Assembly (NCBI RefSeq): GCF_019703515.2
Contig: NC_059373.1
Coordinates: 11,257,281 to 11,321,280 of the forward strand
Reading direction: 5' to 3'
From: Myxocyprinus asiaticus
Taxonomy: Eukaryota; Chordata; Actinopteri; Cypriniformes; Catostomidae
Length of the DNA stretch: 64,000 nt
Each line of letters begins with the position of its first letter. The first letter of the stretch is position 1. The notes under the pieces were generated by a model. That model worked only from the letters and a program-made list of their open reading frames with translations, made no database searches and had not been told where the DNA came from. Of the stretch, positions 37,825 to 50,545 are shown piece by piece. Position numbers and translations under genes: made by a program.

Positions 37825-40068
37825 GTGGGGAGCTCTGGTGAGAAACTCACCCACAACCTTTATGACACCAAAAAGAAAAAAAGATAGCTTTACTCACATG
37901 AAACCATTGTCCCAAGTCAGTGCCAAGTCCCAAGCATCAAGTACAGCTCCTATCTAAGACCAAAATCTTCAAAATTGTTTAGTTCCATTTCTTGAACATA
38001 TTTCAATTCAGTAATAAATGTGGTATTAAAGGTCGACCGATAGTGGATTTGCAGTACCAATAAATAAAGTGGTGGACAATAGTTTATGGAATGTTAAAAC
38101 ATTTTCTTAATCTTTCCCTACTATGATGGGCACAGACATGAAAGTAACAAAATGAATTAAATCCCAGATGCAGTTTATTGTGAAAACAAAATCTCAGTAC
38201 TTACCAGAATTCTTTTTTATTTTTTTATTTGGTGCGTAATATGGGACTTTTAATCATAAATAAGCCCCAAATACACTGTGGACTCTTATTTTAAAATGAT
38301 AGAGACTTGGCTCTGTTACAATGTCGTCATGTAAGTATTTACCAAATTAAGCTTCTTATAGCCCATATATTTACCAGACGATGGGTTTTGTAAGTATGAA
38401 TTTCATCAGATGAGGTTTAATGAGGAATAAGGTTAATTATTATTCCAAGATTTGAAGTTCGAGACTCAATTTATGTGCTGGTGGTTCACTTTTCTTTATA
38501 CTTTCATTTTTGCATGCCCTTGCAATTTTGTTCCCTAGTTTAGTAGTCAGGGCACTGTTCAGGGAGTCAGCCTTTTCCAAAATTGCAAAATTGTTCCAGT
38601 GCACTGAAACTTGCTCCCTAAAAATTCCCAGAATGCATTGTTGCTCACTATATTCCTTTACCGGAATGTCATCATGTCTGCTGATGTCTTTCAAATTCTT
38701 TCATCTTTTCCCCCATATACTGCATACAATTGAAAACTGGTTCCGTTCAAATGTTAAATCTGAAAAATTCATATCTGATACAATCATTGCCTGTATAAAC
38801 ATACTGTAGTCTGGTGAACAAAACCATCTCTCTTGGCTTTTTGTTGTGTTCTTGATTTGCAGTAGTCCCAAGATATAATAAAAGTAAAATTTCTCCACCA
38901 TACTTTTACAGCGTTCTCAAAACCCACAAGAAAATACATTTGAAGTCACCAATCAACCTAGAAACTCTGAAGTGCCTTAGACTTGAGGAACCATACTTCA
39001 CAGAATGAATGAGAGACTTGCGGTATTCATAGAAACATCAGACAGAATCATTCAAATAGAATTCCTCAAATAGCTTCCGAATGTCTCTGTATTGCAGCGG
39101 TCATCAATTAGGTTACTTTTTGGGAGGGAATTTTACATAACGTATGCCAGTCTATCTCATGTAAATGTAGAACAGTTGTGTGACACTCTGGTAAGAAATA
39201 CATTTAGTCTCTGTTTCTATGTAACAAAAATTATTAGAAGCGTAACTGATATCAAGTTTCTTCTTGCTTTCATGTATGAGATCTTGTCATAATAAGTGGT
39301 GCAACTTTTGTATAAAGATAATGTACAATCAACTGATCATTTTTAGAAAATAAACCTTGACAGCGTGATCAGTGTTGTTGTTAAAGACCTGCTAACTGTA
39401 CATGGAAAAAAGTTTATATGGCCATGTCCAAACTAATACGTTTTCATATGAAAAAGCATTCATTTCTCTACATTTACTCCTTTCAACCACATTAGAGCAG
39501 CGTTTTCCTCCACCTAAAACAAAGTGTTTCGAAAATGCTCTCCATTACTGCATACTGCATAGAGTTTGCAAACAAAAATGGATTAGAGTGAATGTGGTCC
39601 ATGTATAGGATTTTGTTTCAACAGACAGTGGTCGAATACACAGTTTTAACAGTCATTATAAAAAAATATTTGACTGCAAAATGCTGCAGTTGACAAATCA
39701 GAATCACATATTTGTGAGAGCTGTGTAATAAACAGATTTATTAATTTATTTCATGATTGAATTGATCTGGCATATTGAATTAAGTAGAACCTCGTTTTCA
39801 TTAGAGTTTGACATTTTCTTTATGTCAGAGAGTGCTAATTACATACATCTCTTCATTAGTGGTGCTCAGACTTGGACGACAGAATCCTTTCCATTTCAGT
39901 CCACAAAGATTAGTTGTTTGCCTCATTAAAAATACATTTTAAAACTGAGATATGTGTTCACTTGCTAATGCATGTCTGCAGTGGAAAACAACTGAAGTGT
40001 ACTTTATAAAAAAATCCAAATATATTGGCCAAAAAGCCCTTTAAAATTCTCCTTTTGTTCTACATCTT
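37825..40068. other. nudcd1 intron, gene-free
   Basis: AT-rich with no recognisable gene or ordered repeat. Short ORFs at 38,510, 39,092 and 39,402 show no family features. Confidence 0.5.
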
Positions 40069-40396
40069 AAAGGGATAGTTTACCTAAAAATGGAAATTCT
40101 ATCATCATGTACTCATTCCGCATGTCTTTTGAAACTTGTATGACTTACTTTTGTGGAACATAGAAAGAGATTTTAGACAGTTTGTTAGTCTCAGTCACAT
40201 TCATTATATGGAAATAAAGATGCAAATCTTTATTTCCATAAAGATGAGGCTGTCAGTCCCCAACATTCTAACATGCTCTATTGTGTTCCACGTTATGACA
40301 GGGCCGGTACTAGGATGTGTTCTTTGGTAGGGCACTTGTTTAGGCAATGTTGATCGTGTCACCGTCAGACCAGGGAGCAGAGTGCACCTTGATAGT

Positions 40397-42999
40397 AGGG
40401 CTGGGTGATATGGCAAAAAAACAAAATCTCAATTTTTATCAAACTTATGGACAATTCATGATTTGATTTTTTTCAACTTTTAAAGAGCCTATATTATGCT
40501 AATTTACAGGTTCCTGGCCTAGTCTGCTGTGACTGGTCAACCACGTAGAGCGTGTGTCGGAAATGTAATGCCCTTTACCATAACCAAGTTTCAGCTCCTG
40601 AGTCTTCCTGAGCAGCTGTAAACACTACTGTAACTATGGTAACAGTGGCGTCGGTTTTTGCCGTACCAGCTCTACCTCAAGTCCAATAATGAATTAAATA
40701 ATGAAAGTTTGGAAGAACAAGCTGATCGACCTGAACCACCTTCGCAAGCACGACTTGAGCAGGATGTTTCACAGTGGTAAGTTTTAATTTAGAAGCTTTC
40801 TTACAAGTAAACCGTTGATTATTGTGAACCTAACAAAGCTTCAAGTAAAAGACATGTAGTGCATCCACGTAAGTCATTTTTTGCTGGAATGGGTGTAGCC
40901 GAACATTTTTCACCCGAGATATGAACGGAGAACAGAGGCTTACTCCCTAGAGAGTGAGCAAGTTAGCCGTGGACTACCGTGGATAGCAGCCGTAACATTA
41001 CAGCTTGTAATTATATAATTATATAAGACTCTTGAGATTGACCATTTTGTTACACAGTTTTAGGTAAAAGCCGGACCACAGCTGAATAGTAAACCCTTAC
41101 CAAAACAATAACATTACATGGCAAGTTAGCCGAGCACTACCATAAAATTACAGTTTGTAAAATAAATCCATCTCCACACTTGATCACTATTCATGAAAGT
41201 AAGAATAACAAACAATCTGCATAATTCTACACAATTGTAGGACAAATAAACAAAACTATTTCAGCTGATAAACAAAACTATTTCAACACAATAACATCAA
41301 CTAGCAGGTTAGCAGAGGCCTACAGCTGTGCACTGGGTGTACGCCATAGCTACAACACAAAACTCTGCATTTTAACTCTCGGTAGTAGATAAATCCACAA
41401 ATAATCAAACATACTTACAAGTTGTGATTCTGAAGTGGCAGATTGTCCCAACAAAGTGGGAACTGCACCATCTTTCAGGAGTAACCGACTTGAAAATCCG
41501 GCATTGGTTGTGGTTGTATTGCTGAGATATAGTGGTAGAAATAAATTTTAACCACTGATTCTTTAATTTGTCTGCCTTTGGAAGTCCAAACAAAGAGGTT
41601 TTGCTTTCGCATTGAAGAAAACAGCGTCTTCTTGACATGGCGACAACTCTAACCCAACTCATCCTGGCCTCTGCTGTAACTATGTTTGTTTGAGGATGGG
41701 CCAAAGTAGCATAGCATTATGCAAATGTGTTACATAGTGACGTAGATACTTTAAGGAAGAAATGGCTGGACTACAATCCAGCCATTTTGTGTAGTTCTTG
41801 AGCAGTGTTGTCTGTGGGAGAGAATAACTCCCTTTTGCGTGGACTTTGTGCTTTGTAACTTTGCAGACCTTTTACATGCACAATGAGCTATGTTACACAC
41901 TAAAGGAAAGGTAAAATCCCAAAAGCATAATAGGGCCTCTGTAAATGAATTCCAACATGATTCACATTGTATGTTCTTTATTAGAATGCAAGGCAACCTG
42001 GTTAGAGAAATCCAAGTTCTTTTCATTATAGAAAACAAAGGTGTGCAAGACAAATGAACAAATGCACCACAGGAGGAAGCTGTCAACAGAGTATAAATGT
42101 AAAATAAATAAAAAATTGAATAAACCCAGATGTTCAGAAATAATAAAATAAGAAAACTGCAAAATAATTCTTACCCAGTGTAGGTATTCATTTTATCTAA
42201 ACCAAGTCTATCTAGAAAGTTATCTAGAAATCAATATGTATAAATGATCAAGTTTATCTAGAAAGTACTCATTGTATATCAAACAATTTGTGTGTATATT
42301 CATAAACCCCTGCAGATAGAGACGCGCCCTCTAGCAGTTCACGCTGAGCAGCGCAGCAATATGAAATAATTTATCATTACAATTCAACTAGCAAAGTTTG
42401 TCAAAATGATTGATTGCCAGTTGTTGGCTATAGATGCAGTACACTTGAAACATGTCACAGAACAAAGAAATAATTAGTGATCTATCTGAATTATTATGGT
42501 AAAAGGAGCGGTGGATGTTTGATTCTCCCATATATAGCCTCTCCATGATTTGAAATGAAGCACCCATGACGGTCACATAACTAACGCTTTTTTATGGGTA
42601 AAAAGAAAAGAAAGGAGACCGTTCATCAACATGCGCACACCGAGGCCAGTTATGGTTTTAAGCCAGTGTATACCTGCATGATGGATGAAGCTGAGCTACA
42701 ATCATACTGGGAATATTACCGCTGTCTTTTATATCAGTCTCTGTGTTGTTAACCTGTCATGTTCATTTGGAGCGCACCACACAGATGCAGCTGATCAGAT
42801 CGGGAGCGGCATTAAGACAAGCGCTATGAATTCTTTTTCTCTTCCTTATTCAGCCTTTGGTGGATTTACAACGTATCTAACTTTAGCATTTGCAATATTT
42901 TTTGCAAAATCTTGATTTCTCAATTTAAAAATAAATTAAAAATCGTATCAAAACGCAAATTCAAATTAATCAAAAAAATCAGAAAAACCGCCCTACCCT
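40397..42999. mobile_element. hAT-like element containing the TTAA element
   Basis: Left end TAGGGCTGGGTGATATGGCA. The right end, read inward from about 42,999, is TAGGGTAGGGCGGTTTTTCT, a diverged inverted match. The subterminal A-rich sequence with CAATTTTTATC motifs at both sides fits this fish repeat type. No clear 8-bp duplication and no transposase ORF. Confidence 0.5.
40480..41944 (-). mobile_element. TTAA-ended DNA element carrying a THAP-like ORF, copy 2
   Basis: 1,465 bp, reverse orientation to 27,341-28,955. Left end TTAAAGAGCCTATATTATGC, right end GCATAATAGGGCCTCTGTAA. It carries the same ORF on the minus strand (41,405-41,704: SKTSLFGLPKADKLKNQWLK), still open. It differs from copy 1 at about a dozen residues, several non-conservative, which suggests neutral drift of both copies. 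Confidence 0.7.
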
Positions 43000-43761
43000 A
43001 ATAGTTTCGCTTTCAGTCAGGCCGGGGCCATCAGAAGTTGTTCTCGAGGCAAATCTAGGGGGACGTTGGCCACCCACCCCCCCTTTAGACCCAGCCATGC
43101 GTCATGAGGTTGAGAAAATAATTACAGAATTTTCATTTTTGGGGTGAACAGTCCCTTTAACATCTTTCACTCATTTCCTGTTTTTCTCTAACACCATTGT
43201 ACTAGATATCTATGTCTGTTCTACAGTGAAGACCTGCAAGAGAGGGAACTTTTTAAAAGGCTATTTGTTTCCTGTGCTCCCTTTGAGCTTTTTTCTTCTA
43301 AATAAAGGAGTGAGCTCACCATGTGAGTGAATGGCTCATCCTCCCTCTCTCATTTTAAGAGGCTGAGAGTTCTGAAAGACTCCATTGGGTGGCAGATAGA
43401 ATGGAGGTGCATTAGCTTGTTTCAGAAAGAGAGCTCGACCTTACTTATCCACAAAAGACTATTAATGTGGCCACACACATGCACACCAGATATTGATATT
43501 CTGTTGGTGGTCTAGTGATCTACGGGTTCATGCACAAACCAATGCAGATACAGTGAACACAGTTATTAGAGGTAGGGCAGGAAATCAATATTGTGTGAAT
43601 TAGAAGTCTTTCTTGACAGTATTGGATCGATACATATATGGCAAATAGCAATGATTATGTAATTCACACACAGACTGTGGCAGGGCCACAAACACATAAC
43701 ATGGGAAAAGAAATGCAGCACTCAAGGGACAATATTCTACACTTTTGTAGCATTTATACCC

Positions 43762-43966
43762 TTAAAGGTGGAGTAAGTCATTTTAATCCAATATACTTTT
43801 TGTCAAATTCCACGAATATCTCTTCACGGTCTGCTTGCTGTCTGTTCTGTGTGTGCACTGAAAACAAAATCTGGTGTTTGTTCACAGCCCTGGCTCTGTA
43901 AATGGGAAAATAAAGTGTATCGGACCGATCCACACAACACTATTGTGCGTGGTACTCCACCTTTAA
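43762..43966. repeat. Small foldback MITE
   Basis: About 205 bp with inverted ends TTAAAGGTGGAGTAAGT and GGTACTCCACCTTTAA. Confidence 0.75.
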
Positions 43967-46656
43967 GTTCACTTACAATGTTAGTTGAGGTTGCATGCAG
44001 CAAAAATAATAATTTAGTTTGACATTTTCCAATATTTTAAATGGGCTGTTTTTGTTATTTTACCTTTTAAGGTACCGTTCATATAAATAAAGTGAGTGGT
44101 GACTGAGACTAAACATTCTGCAATTTGGCATTTCGGAATGACCCATTTTTGCTGTTTAGCTCCCACTGGGGAGGGTGTTTTGTGTTGTGGATGTTAGAGT
44201 ATGTCTAAAAAGTATCATCGAAATCTTCAAAAGAGCGAAGGAAAACTATGTTTTACATGAAGGGTATCTGCACGCCCTTTGTACACACGATGTCATCATG
44301 ATTTAGCAGTGTCACAGGCCTTCTCTTTATTATCCTGTTTTGCTCAGCAAAATTCAGGTTGGGTGCAAGTTGACTAAACCTGCAACAAAAGAAGATAATG
44401 AGCATGCTGCTCTCACTTCAGATTGCACTCTAAAGCAGCATTATGGATTGAGAAAATTGTTCCAATTTCAGTAATAAGGTTTTGCCAGCACTAAGACTGT
44501 GGGTGGGTGAGACTCAGACCTCTCTGGATCTCTCTGTTCATGTATTTCTCTTTTCATAATTACTTTTGGTTTATTGCTGAGAAATCAGCTTGCATAAAAT
44601 CAAACTGTTTGCTTGGGGTTTCATCCTATCCATCTTGCCTAATTTCTGATTTGACATTTAGATGATACTTGCAGTGTGCTTTTTACAAGACAATACCCCT
44701 GGAGCAAGTCCCTTGTTCAGGGGCACACTGCGTAATGACAGAGATTATTTAGCCCGAGACGGAGCACTTGTATTAAAATGAAGAGGAGAAATTTGAACAC
44801 CTAATATGGCGGATGTAGAAAAGAAAGACCCACCTTACAGGTAAAAGAGCCAGTCACCTTCAGTCAACTCGAAAACCTGCATTTGCATTAGCAGGACCAG
44901 CCTGAAAAATAATGTTGTTTCTTATTAGAGATTAAGAAGCACAAATTATGATACCTTTGTTGTTATAGATACAAGCTGTACTTTTATTCCGCTTGTATCC
45001 ATAAGAAAATAGCTGCCCGAAGCGTTCCCAAGATGGTGGCCGAGTGGTCTGACTTGTCGTGAAAGACACTTTGGTAACGGTTAATGTTACTGTGCCTTTA
45101 AGGCCAACAGGTTGCCTTGTGATTGTTATCACATGTTTGAGCTGTTGATTTAGTTGAACTTGAAATACAAGTGAGGGTTTTTTAGACATTGCTGTTCTGA
45201 AATGCAGTAAAAATGGATTAGAAGTAACAAGTGTTGTGTGTAGATTTACACATTATTTTTTTTGAAGGCATTACACCTGTTGATAGTTAAAGGAATATTC
45301 CCATTTAAATTGACCGCATCTGTAGCCTACTCCAGAACTGTTTCCCTTTGTTCATAAAAAGGAAAGAAAATTGTGTGTACACTGTAATGTACTTACAATG
45401 GAAGTCTATGCGACAAGTGTGCCGGAGAGTTTAAAAGCAGAAATGTGAAGCTTATGTTTTTGTTACAGTATTTACATGATTTTTTTTATTTTATTTATTT
45501 TATTTTTTTTAAGTGCTGTTTGAACTGTAAATTTGTTTAAATAATCCTTTTGAAGAGGACTACTTTTCTGATTGGATGCATTTCTAGTTATTGTTTTAAG
45601 TGACGTATTTCGTGGAGTTTGCTCTGTGTAAAAAGTGCATTGCTGACATGTCACACCCCTTTGTGGTATCCATTTTCTGGTATAGTATGTGTGTTCAGAA
45701 AGGTAATTTTTTTAATTTATTTTTTTATGTTTACTGCGGTACAGACCACCGGAACTCTGCAGCACTAGAATACAGAAATAACATTTTCCTGCACTAATAT
45801 AATGTTAGATTATGTTGGATTATGTTCTCAAAAACGTGAATGTCAGTAAGGGCCCATCTCCCCTTGTGTGGCTAAATAAATCCACACAATTACACAGTTT
45901 GTCACGTTCATCATACAGGTTTAATTTGTTATCTTTTGCAGCAGCGACTCTGTAACTTTAGTAGTAATAGAACTCCTTGTAGTTAAATAATGTTACTGAG
46001 AAAGTTTGATTTGCTTATGTTTGCATGGCAACGAACATACGAGCCAGCGTATTGAAATATATAACTTCGCTGAGTCTCTTTAGGCTAGCTGTCACATTAT
46101 TTAAACAGTTCTAGTTTCACTGCTTAGAGAGGAGTTGTTAATAATGGTAGTTGACAAAATACTTTTGTGAAGATAACCGTGATCTAAAACAATGTATAAC
46201 GGCATTTTGTCCACTTTTTTGAATAATCATTATCCTTACAGTTGTTATGACCTCTGATTAATTGAGAGACTGTACGGAATAATTGTATATTTTAATATTT
46301 GTCACAACAGGACCATTTAAAATGAACTAGTGAAGGAAACATTTAATAAAAATTGTAAAAAGCCTATATACTGCAAGCATAAATTTAAGTTTAAATATAC
46401 AATTTTCCCTTATACGTTCATATACATTTTCAACTAAAATTTTGATGTTGATTAAAAAAAATAAAAACAAAAAATAAAAAAAAAACATCCTATATATTCA
46501 GAAGATCTTGGACTGCGATCTCACACTCCCTTTTGTATAAATGAAAGCAAACACTCTCAAGAAAATTTTACCAGGAATCTTCCTAACTTAAATGTGCATT
46601 CATCCCTAAGCATCTGTTTTAAATCGGGATCACGTCTTCCATTGTTCTTCTCACAG
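43967..46656. other. nudcd1 intron before the CS-domain exon
   Basis: Contains a fragment of the TTGTGGCATAAT repeat family at about 45,290-45,610 (TTACAATGGAAGTCTATGC) and an A/T-rich tract near 46,450-46,485. No gene seen; ends in the acceptor TTCTTCTCACAG. Confidence 0.5.
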
Positions 46657-46821
46657 ACCCCATCTACTTCTGGCAGCTACCACCAAAGATAACATCCACT
46701 TTAAACTCAGAGTTGACTACCTTCGTGTTGGAGTGGGGGATTATGCACCCTTACTGGTTGGGCAGCTGTTTGCACCCATTGATCCTGAGGCCAGTACCTG
46801 GACTATTAAAGATGATAAAAG
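46657..46821 (+). pseudogene. nudcd1: nudcd1 CS-domain exon with internal deletion
   Basis: Opens with DPIYFWQ in one frame, then continues in another with [40 protein letters not shown], the core of the CS domain. Roughly 15 residues normally between them are missing and the frame changes at about 46,677. Splice sites are present (TCTCACAG, AAAAG|GTAAAA). Confidence 0.82.
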
Positions 46822-47425
46822 GTAAAAAGAGATATGAACAGTGGTTGTGTTCACATTAAAACTCTATATATTCTACCAGATTAGAACCTTATTCTAATAT
46901 CTTATTATTTATCACCACACAACCATTGCTGCAAATCTGGGGTCTCCCTCCGAAATATGAGGCAGGGCCCGCTAACAATCTGTGATGTCATTGAAAGTTT
47001 GTGTTCCCTATCTGTCACTCACTCGATGTTGTGTCGATGTAGTGACAATAGGGGTCACTCTAGGGAGCCCCAAACACCTCTGATATTTTTTTTTTTAAAT
47101 GGCCAATGAGAATTGGCAAGTGGAATTTGCATGCCACTCCCCCGGACATACGGGTATAAAAGGAGCTGGTATGCAACCACTCATTCAGATTTTCTCTTCG
47201 GAGCCGTGCGGTTCTATTCATTGAGCTGAATTCATCCGGCGAGTTCATTCACGTCTCTCTGCTGGATCTTACGTTGCATTTCAGTGGCTTCTCCCCCTCT
47301 GCATCTGTGGTTTGCAGAGAACGCCCCTGGGCGCTTCGGCAGAACATTTAAAAGAGTATATTCTAATAGAGTATATTTTCTTTCTGAAAGAGCGGAGCGT
47401 CTTTGTAAGATGCGTCTTTTTAAAG

Positions 47426-47640
47426 ATGCCTTTCCGTTTGTGTGATATTCCTGGTTGCGGTCATTATCTCTCCGCTTCCGACGGCCATGATCGCTGTCTT
47501 ATGTGTCTGGGCGGTGCACAGGCGGAGACATCGTTCATGGATGGATCATATCCTCATTGCGAGAACATGACCATGGCAACGTTGCGGTCGTGGCTTGCAT
47601 TCGTAAGGTTAGCACTGGGGGCGATTTGGGGACCTCAATG
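47426..47640 (+). pseudogene. DIRS gag-like N-terminal fragment
   Basis: Starts MPFRLCDIPGCGHYLSASDG and continues HDRCLMCLGGAQAETSFMD, a Cys/His-spaced start typical of DIRS gag. It stops making sense at about 47,600-47,640, where the sequence jumps into RT, marking the internal deletion. Confidence 0.65.
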
Positions 47641-47689
47641 GGACCACCTCCGCCGGGTATCCCCCCATGGACCTCCCATTCCCCAGCAC

Positions 47690-48620
47690 GCTCGCTTGCC
47701 CCGGTCACACGCTCGGATGAGATCCTCAACTATCTCGACAACTGGCTGATCCTAGCTCACTCTGAAGAGTTACTGTGCGCACACAGGGACCGCGTGCTTC
47801 GGCACTTCAGCCGACTGGGGATTTGGGTCAACTGGGAAAAGAGCAAGCTCTCCCCGGTTTGAAGTTGGACTCAGTCTCGATGACTGTGTGCCTCACGAAC
47901 GAGTGCGCACAGTTGGTGCTGAACTGTCTGAAGGCGTTCAGATGGAGAACAGCGGTTCCACTGAAACACTTTCAGAGGCTCCTGGGGTATATGGCATCCT
48001 CAGCGGTGGCCACACCGCTCGGGTTGATGCATATGAGACCGCTTCAGCACTGGCTTCGGACTCGAGTCCCGAGATGGGCATTGCGCCGCGGGACACATCA
48101 CGTGACAATCATGCCGGTCTGTCGCCTCCGCTTCAGCCCTTGGACTGACTTGGCATTTCTACGGGCAGGGGTTCCCCTAGAGCAGGTCTCCAGGCACGTC
48201 ATGGTTACAACAGACGCCTCCAAGATGGGCTGGGGCGCCGTATGCAATGGGCACACAGCCACCAGCTCCTGGACTGGCCCGCGGCTGTGTTGGCACATCA
48301 ACTGCCTAGAGTTGTTGGCAGTACTGCTTGCCCTGCGGAGGTTTTGGCCATTGATCCAGGGCAAGCACGTGTAGGTCTGGACGGACAACACAGCGACGGT
48401 AGCATACATCAACCGCCAAGGCGGTTTACGGTCCCATTGCATGTCACAACTCGTCTGCCGTCTCCTCCTCTGGAGTCAGCAGCGTCTCAAGTCGCTACGA
48501 GCCACTCACATCCTGGGTGACCTCAACACCGCAGTGGACACGCTGTCACATCAGGTTACCCTCAGGGGAGAGGGGAGACTCGACCCTCAAGTGGTCCAGT
48601 TGATTTGGAGTCGATTTGGT
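47690..48620 (+). pseudogene. DIRS reverse transcriptase tail and RNase H
   Basis: RT active-site neighbourhood LNYLDNWLIL (the usual second Asp of the YLDD motif is Asn), then HFSRLGIWVNWEKSKLSPV. A frameshift near 47,860 precedes GLKLDSVSMTVCLTNECAQ. RNase H follows, with TTDASKMGWGAV and ELLAVLLALRRF, interrupted by TAG at 48,372-48,374 just before VWTDNTATVAYINRQGG. It continues to about 48,620. Confidence 0.8.
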
Positions 48621-48884
48621 TGAGCACAGGTAGACCTGTTTGCTTCCCGGGAATCCTCCCACTGCCCGCTTTGGTACGCCCTGACCGAAGCACCCCTCAG
48701 TATAGACGCGTTGGCACACAGCTGGCCCCTGGACTATGCAAGTATGTGTTTCCTCCAGTGAGCCTACTTGCACAGATCCTGTGCAAGGTCAGGGAGGACG
48801 GGGAGCAAGTCATCCTAGTAGCACCCTACTGGCCCACCCAGACATGGTTCTCGGACCTCACGATCCTCGCGACAGCCCCCCCGG

Positions 48885-50054
48885 GTGAATTCCCCTGAGG
48901 AAGGACCTTTTTTCTCAGGGATGGGGTACCATCTGGCACCCGCGACCAGACCTATGGAATCTCCACGTCTGGCCCTTGGACAGGACGTGGAGGACTTAAG
49001 TGGCCTACCGCCCGCGGTGGTAGACACAATCACTCAGGCTAGGGCTCCCTCTATGAGGCGCCTGTATGCCTTGAAGTGGCGTCTGTTCACTAAGTGGTGT
49101 TCTTCCCGACATGAAGACTCCCAGAGATGCGCAGTCAGTTCAGTGCTTTCTTTCCTGCAGGAGTGGTTGGAGGGGCGGCTTTCCCCCTCCACCTTGAAGG
49201 TGTATGTAGCTATTATTTCGGCTCATCACGATGCAGTAGATGGTAAGTACTTGGGGAAGCATGACTTGATCATCAGGTTCCTGAGAGGCGCTAGGAGGTT
49301 GAACCCCTCTAGACCATGCCTCGTCCCCCCGTGGGACCTCTCTGTAGTCCTTCAGGGTCTACGGGGAGCTTCCTTTGAGCTCTTGGAGTCAGCTGAGCTT
49401 AAGGCACTCTCTTTGAAGACTGCCCTCCTGACTGCGCTCACTTCCATCAAGAGGGTAGGGGACCTGCAGGCGTTCTCTGTCAGCGAATCGTGCCTGGAGT
49501 TCGGTCCGGGTTACTCTCATGTGATCCTGAGACCCTGACCGGGCTATGTGCCCAAGGTTCCCATGACCCCTTTTAGGGATCAGGTGGTGAACCTGCAAGC
49601 GATGCCCCAGGAGGAGGCAGACCCAGTCTTGGCATTGCTGTGTCCAGTGCGAGCTTTACGCATCTATTTGGATCACACGCAGAGCTTTAGAAGCTCCAAG
49701 CAGCTCTTTGTCTGCTTTGGTGGACAGCGGAAAGGAAGCACTGTCTCCAAACAGAGGATCGCCCACTGGGTCATTGATGCCATCACAATTGTATATCAGG
49801 CTCAGGACGTGCCACCCCCTGCGGGGTTATAAGTCCACTCTACCAGGAGTGTGGTGGCCTCCTGGGCCCTGGCCAGAGGCGCCTCTTTGGCAGACATCTG
49901 CAGAGCAGCAGGCTGGGCAGCATCCAACACCTTTGCGAGGTTCTACAATCTCCGGGTTGAGTCGGTCTCGTCCCGAGTACCCCTTTGGGTAGGACCTACT
50001 ATGGGACCTCTCCACATGACATACTTCCGACAAGGCTCGGTAAAGACCATGTGA
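48885..50054 (+). pseudogene. DIRS tyrosine recombinase, interrupted by stops
   Basis: An N-terminal core-binding region (APSMRRLYALKWRLFTKWCS, VYVAIISAHHDAV) is followed by the catalytic domain (ALLTALTSIKRVGDLQAFSV with the first catalytic Arg; VHSTRSVVASWALARGASLA; DICRAAGWAASNTFARFYNL with the final Tyr). TGA at 49,538 and TAA at 49,832 break the frame, but all parts are readable. In active DIRS elements this enzyme integrates the circular DNA copy. Confidence 0.85.
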
Positions 50055-50440
50055 CGTATTTCCACTCAAAATACCACCACCCCCCCTTTTTTGGGCAGGG
50101 TGTGGTCTCCGTGGTGTCTTCCCCTTGGGAATGACACCCCCCCTGACATAGACACTTAGGGCTCCCAGTCAGTTAACAATTTCCACTCTTTTTGAGGAGA
50201 AAGAGCGAATTATGCTTTCTAAATCACTCTTTTTGGCCTCGGCTGGGCTAGCTTGTCCACCTATTCGTTGGGCAGTCGACTTGTGCCTGAAGGACTGTTC
50301 GATGCTCATAAAGAACATTGGGGGAGGTTACGTGACGGCCTGGTGCACTGGCTATGAGGCACACAGCAGTCTGCCCATCACACGCCGCCATTTCACGTAA
50401 CACAGTTCAGTTAGTTGTGGTGTTTTGTATAAGGACCCCT

Positions 50441-50545
50441 AGTGTCACTACATCGACACCATGTTGAGTGAGTGACAGATAGGGAACGTCATGGTTACTT
50501 TCATAACCTCCGTTCCCTGATGGAGGGAACGAGATGTTGTGTCCC
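50441..50545. repeat. DIRS internal complementary region
   Basis: The first half is the reverse complement of the element's left end (CATCGACACCATGTTGAGTG, then AGTGACAGATAGGGAAC). The second half is the reverse complement of the right end (GTCATGGTTACTTTCATAAC, then CTCCGTTCCCTGATGGAGGG). The halves share AAC at about 50,484-50,486. This is the template arrangement used for completing DIRS ends. Confidence 0.85.

Larger units (their letters stand above)
40069..43160. mobile_element. Foldback MITE, copy D, split by later insertions
   Basis: Left part 40,069 to about 40,300 (TTAAAGGGATAGTTTACC, foldback centre near 40,235) and right end about 43,099-43,160 (TTTTTGGGGTGAACAGTCCC, then TTTAA). 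The roughly 2.8 kb between them is a hAT-like element that itself contains the TTAA element. CATC flanks both outer ends. Confidence 0.7.

Noticed and set aside
42685..42915. ORF with a hydrophobic N-terminus
   Set aside because: Lies within the hAT-like element; no family resemblance, probably chance.
44700..45190. Possible exon around 44,932-45,189 (minus)
   Set aside because: No conserved motif and no clear splice sites; open by chance.
48098..48442. Minus-strand ORFs across the DIRS element
   Set aside because: GC-rich shadows of the RNase H and recombinase coding frames on the other strand.
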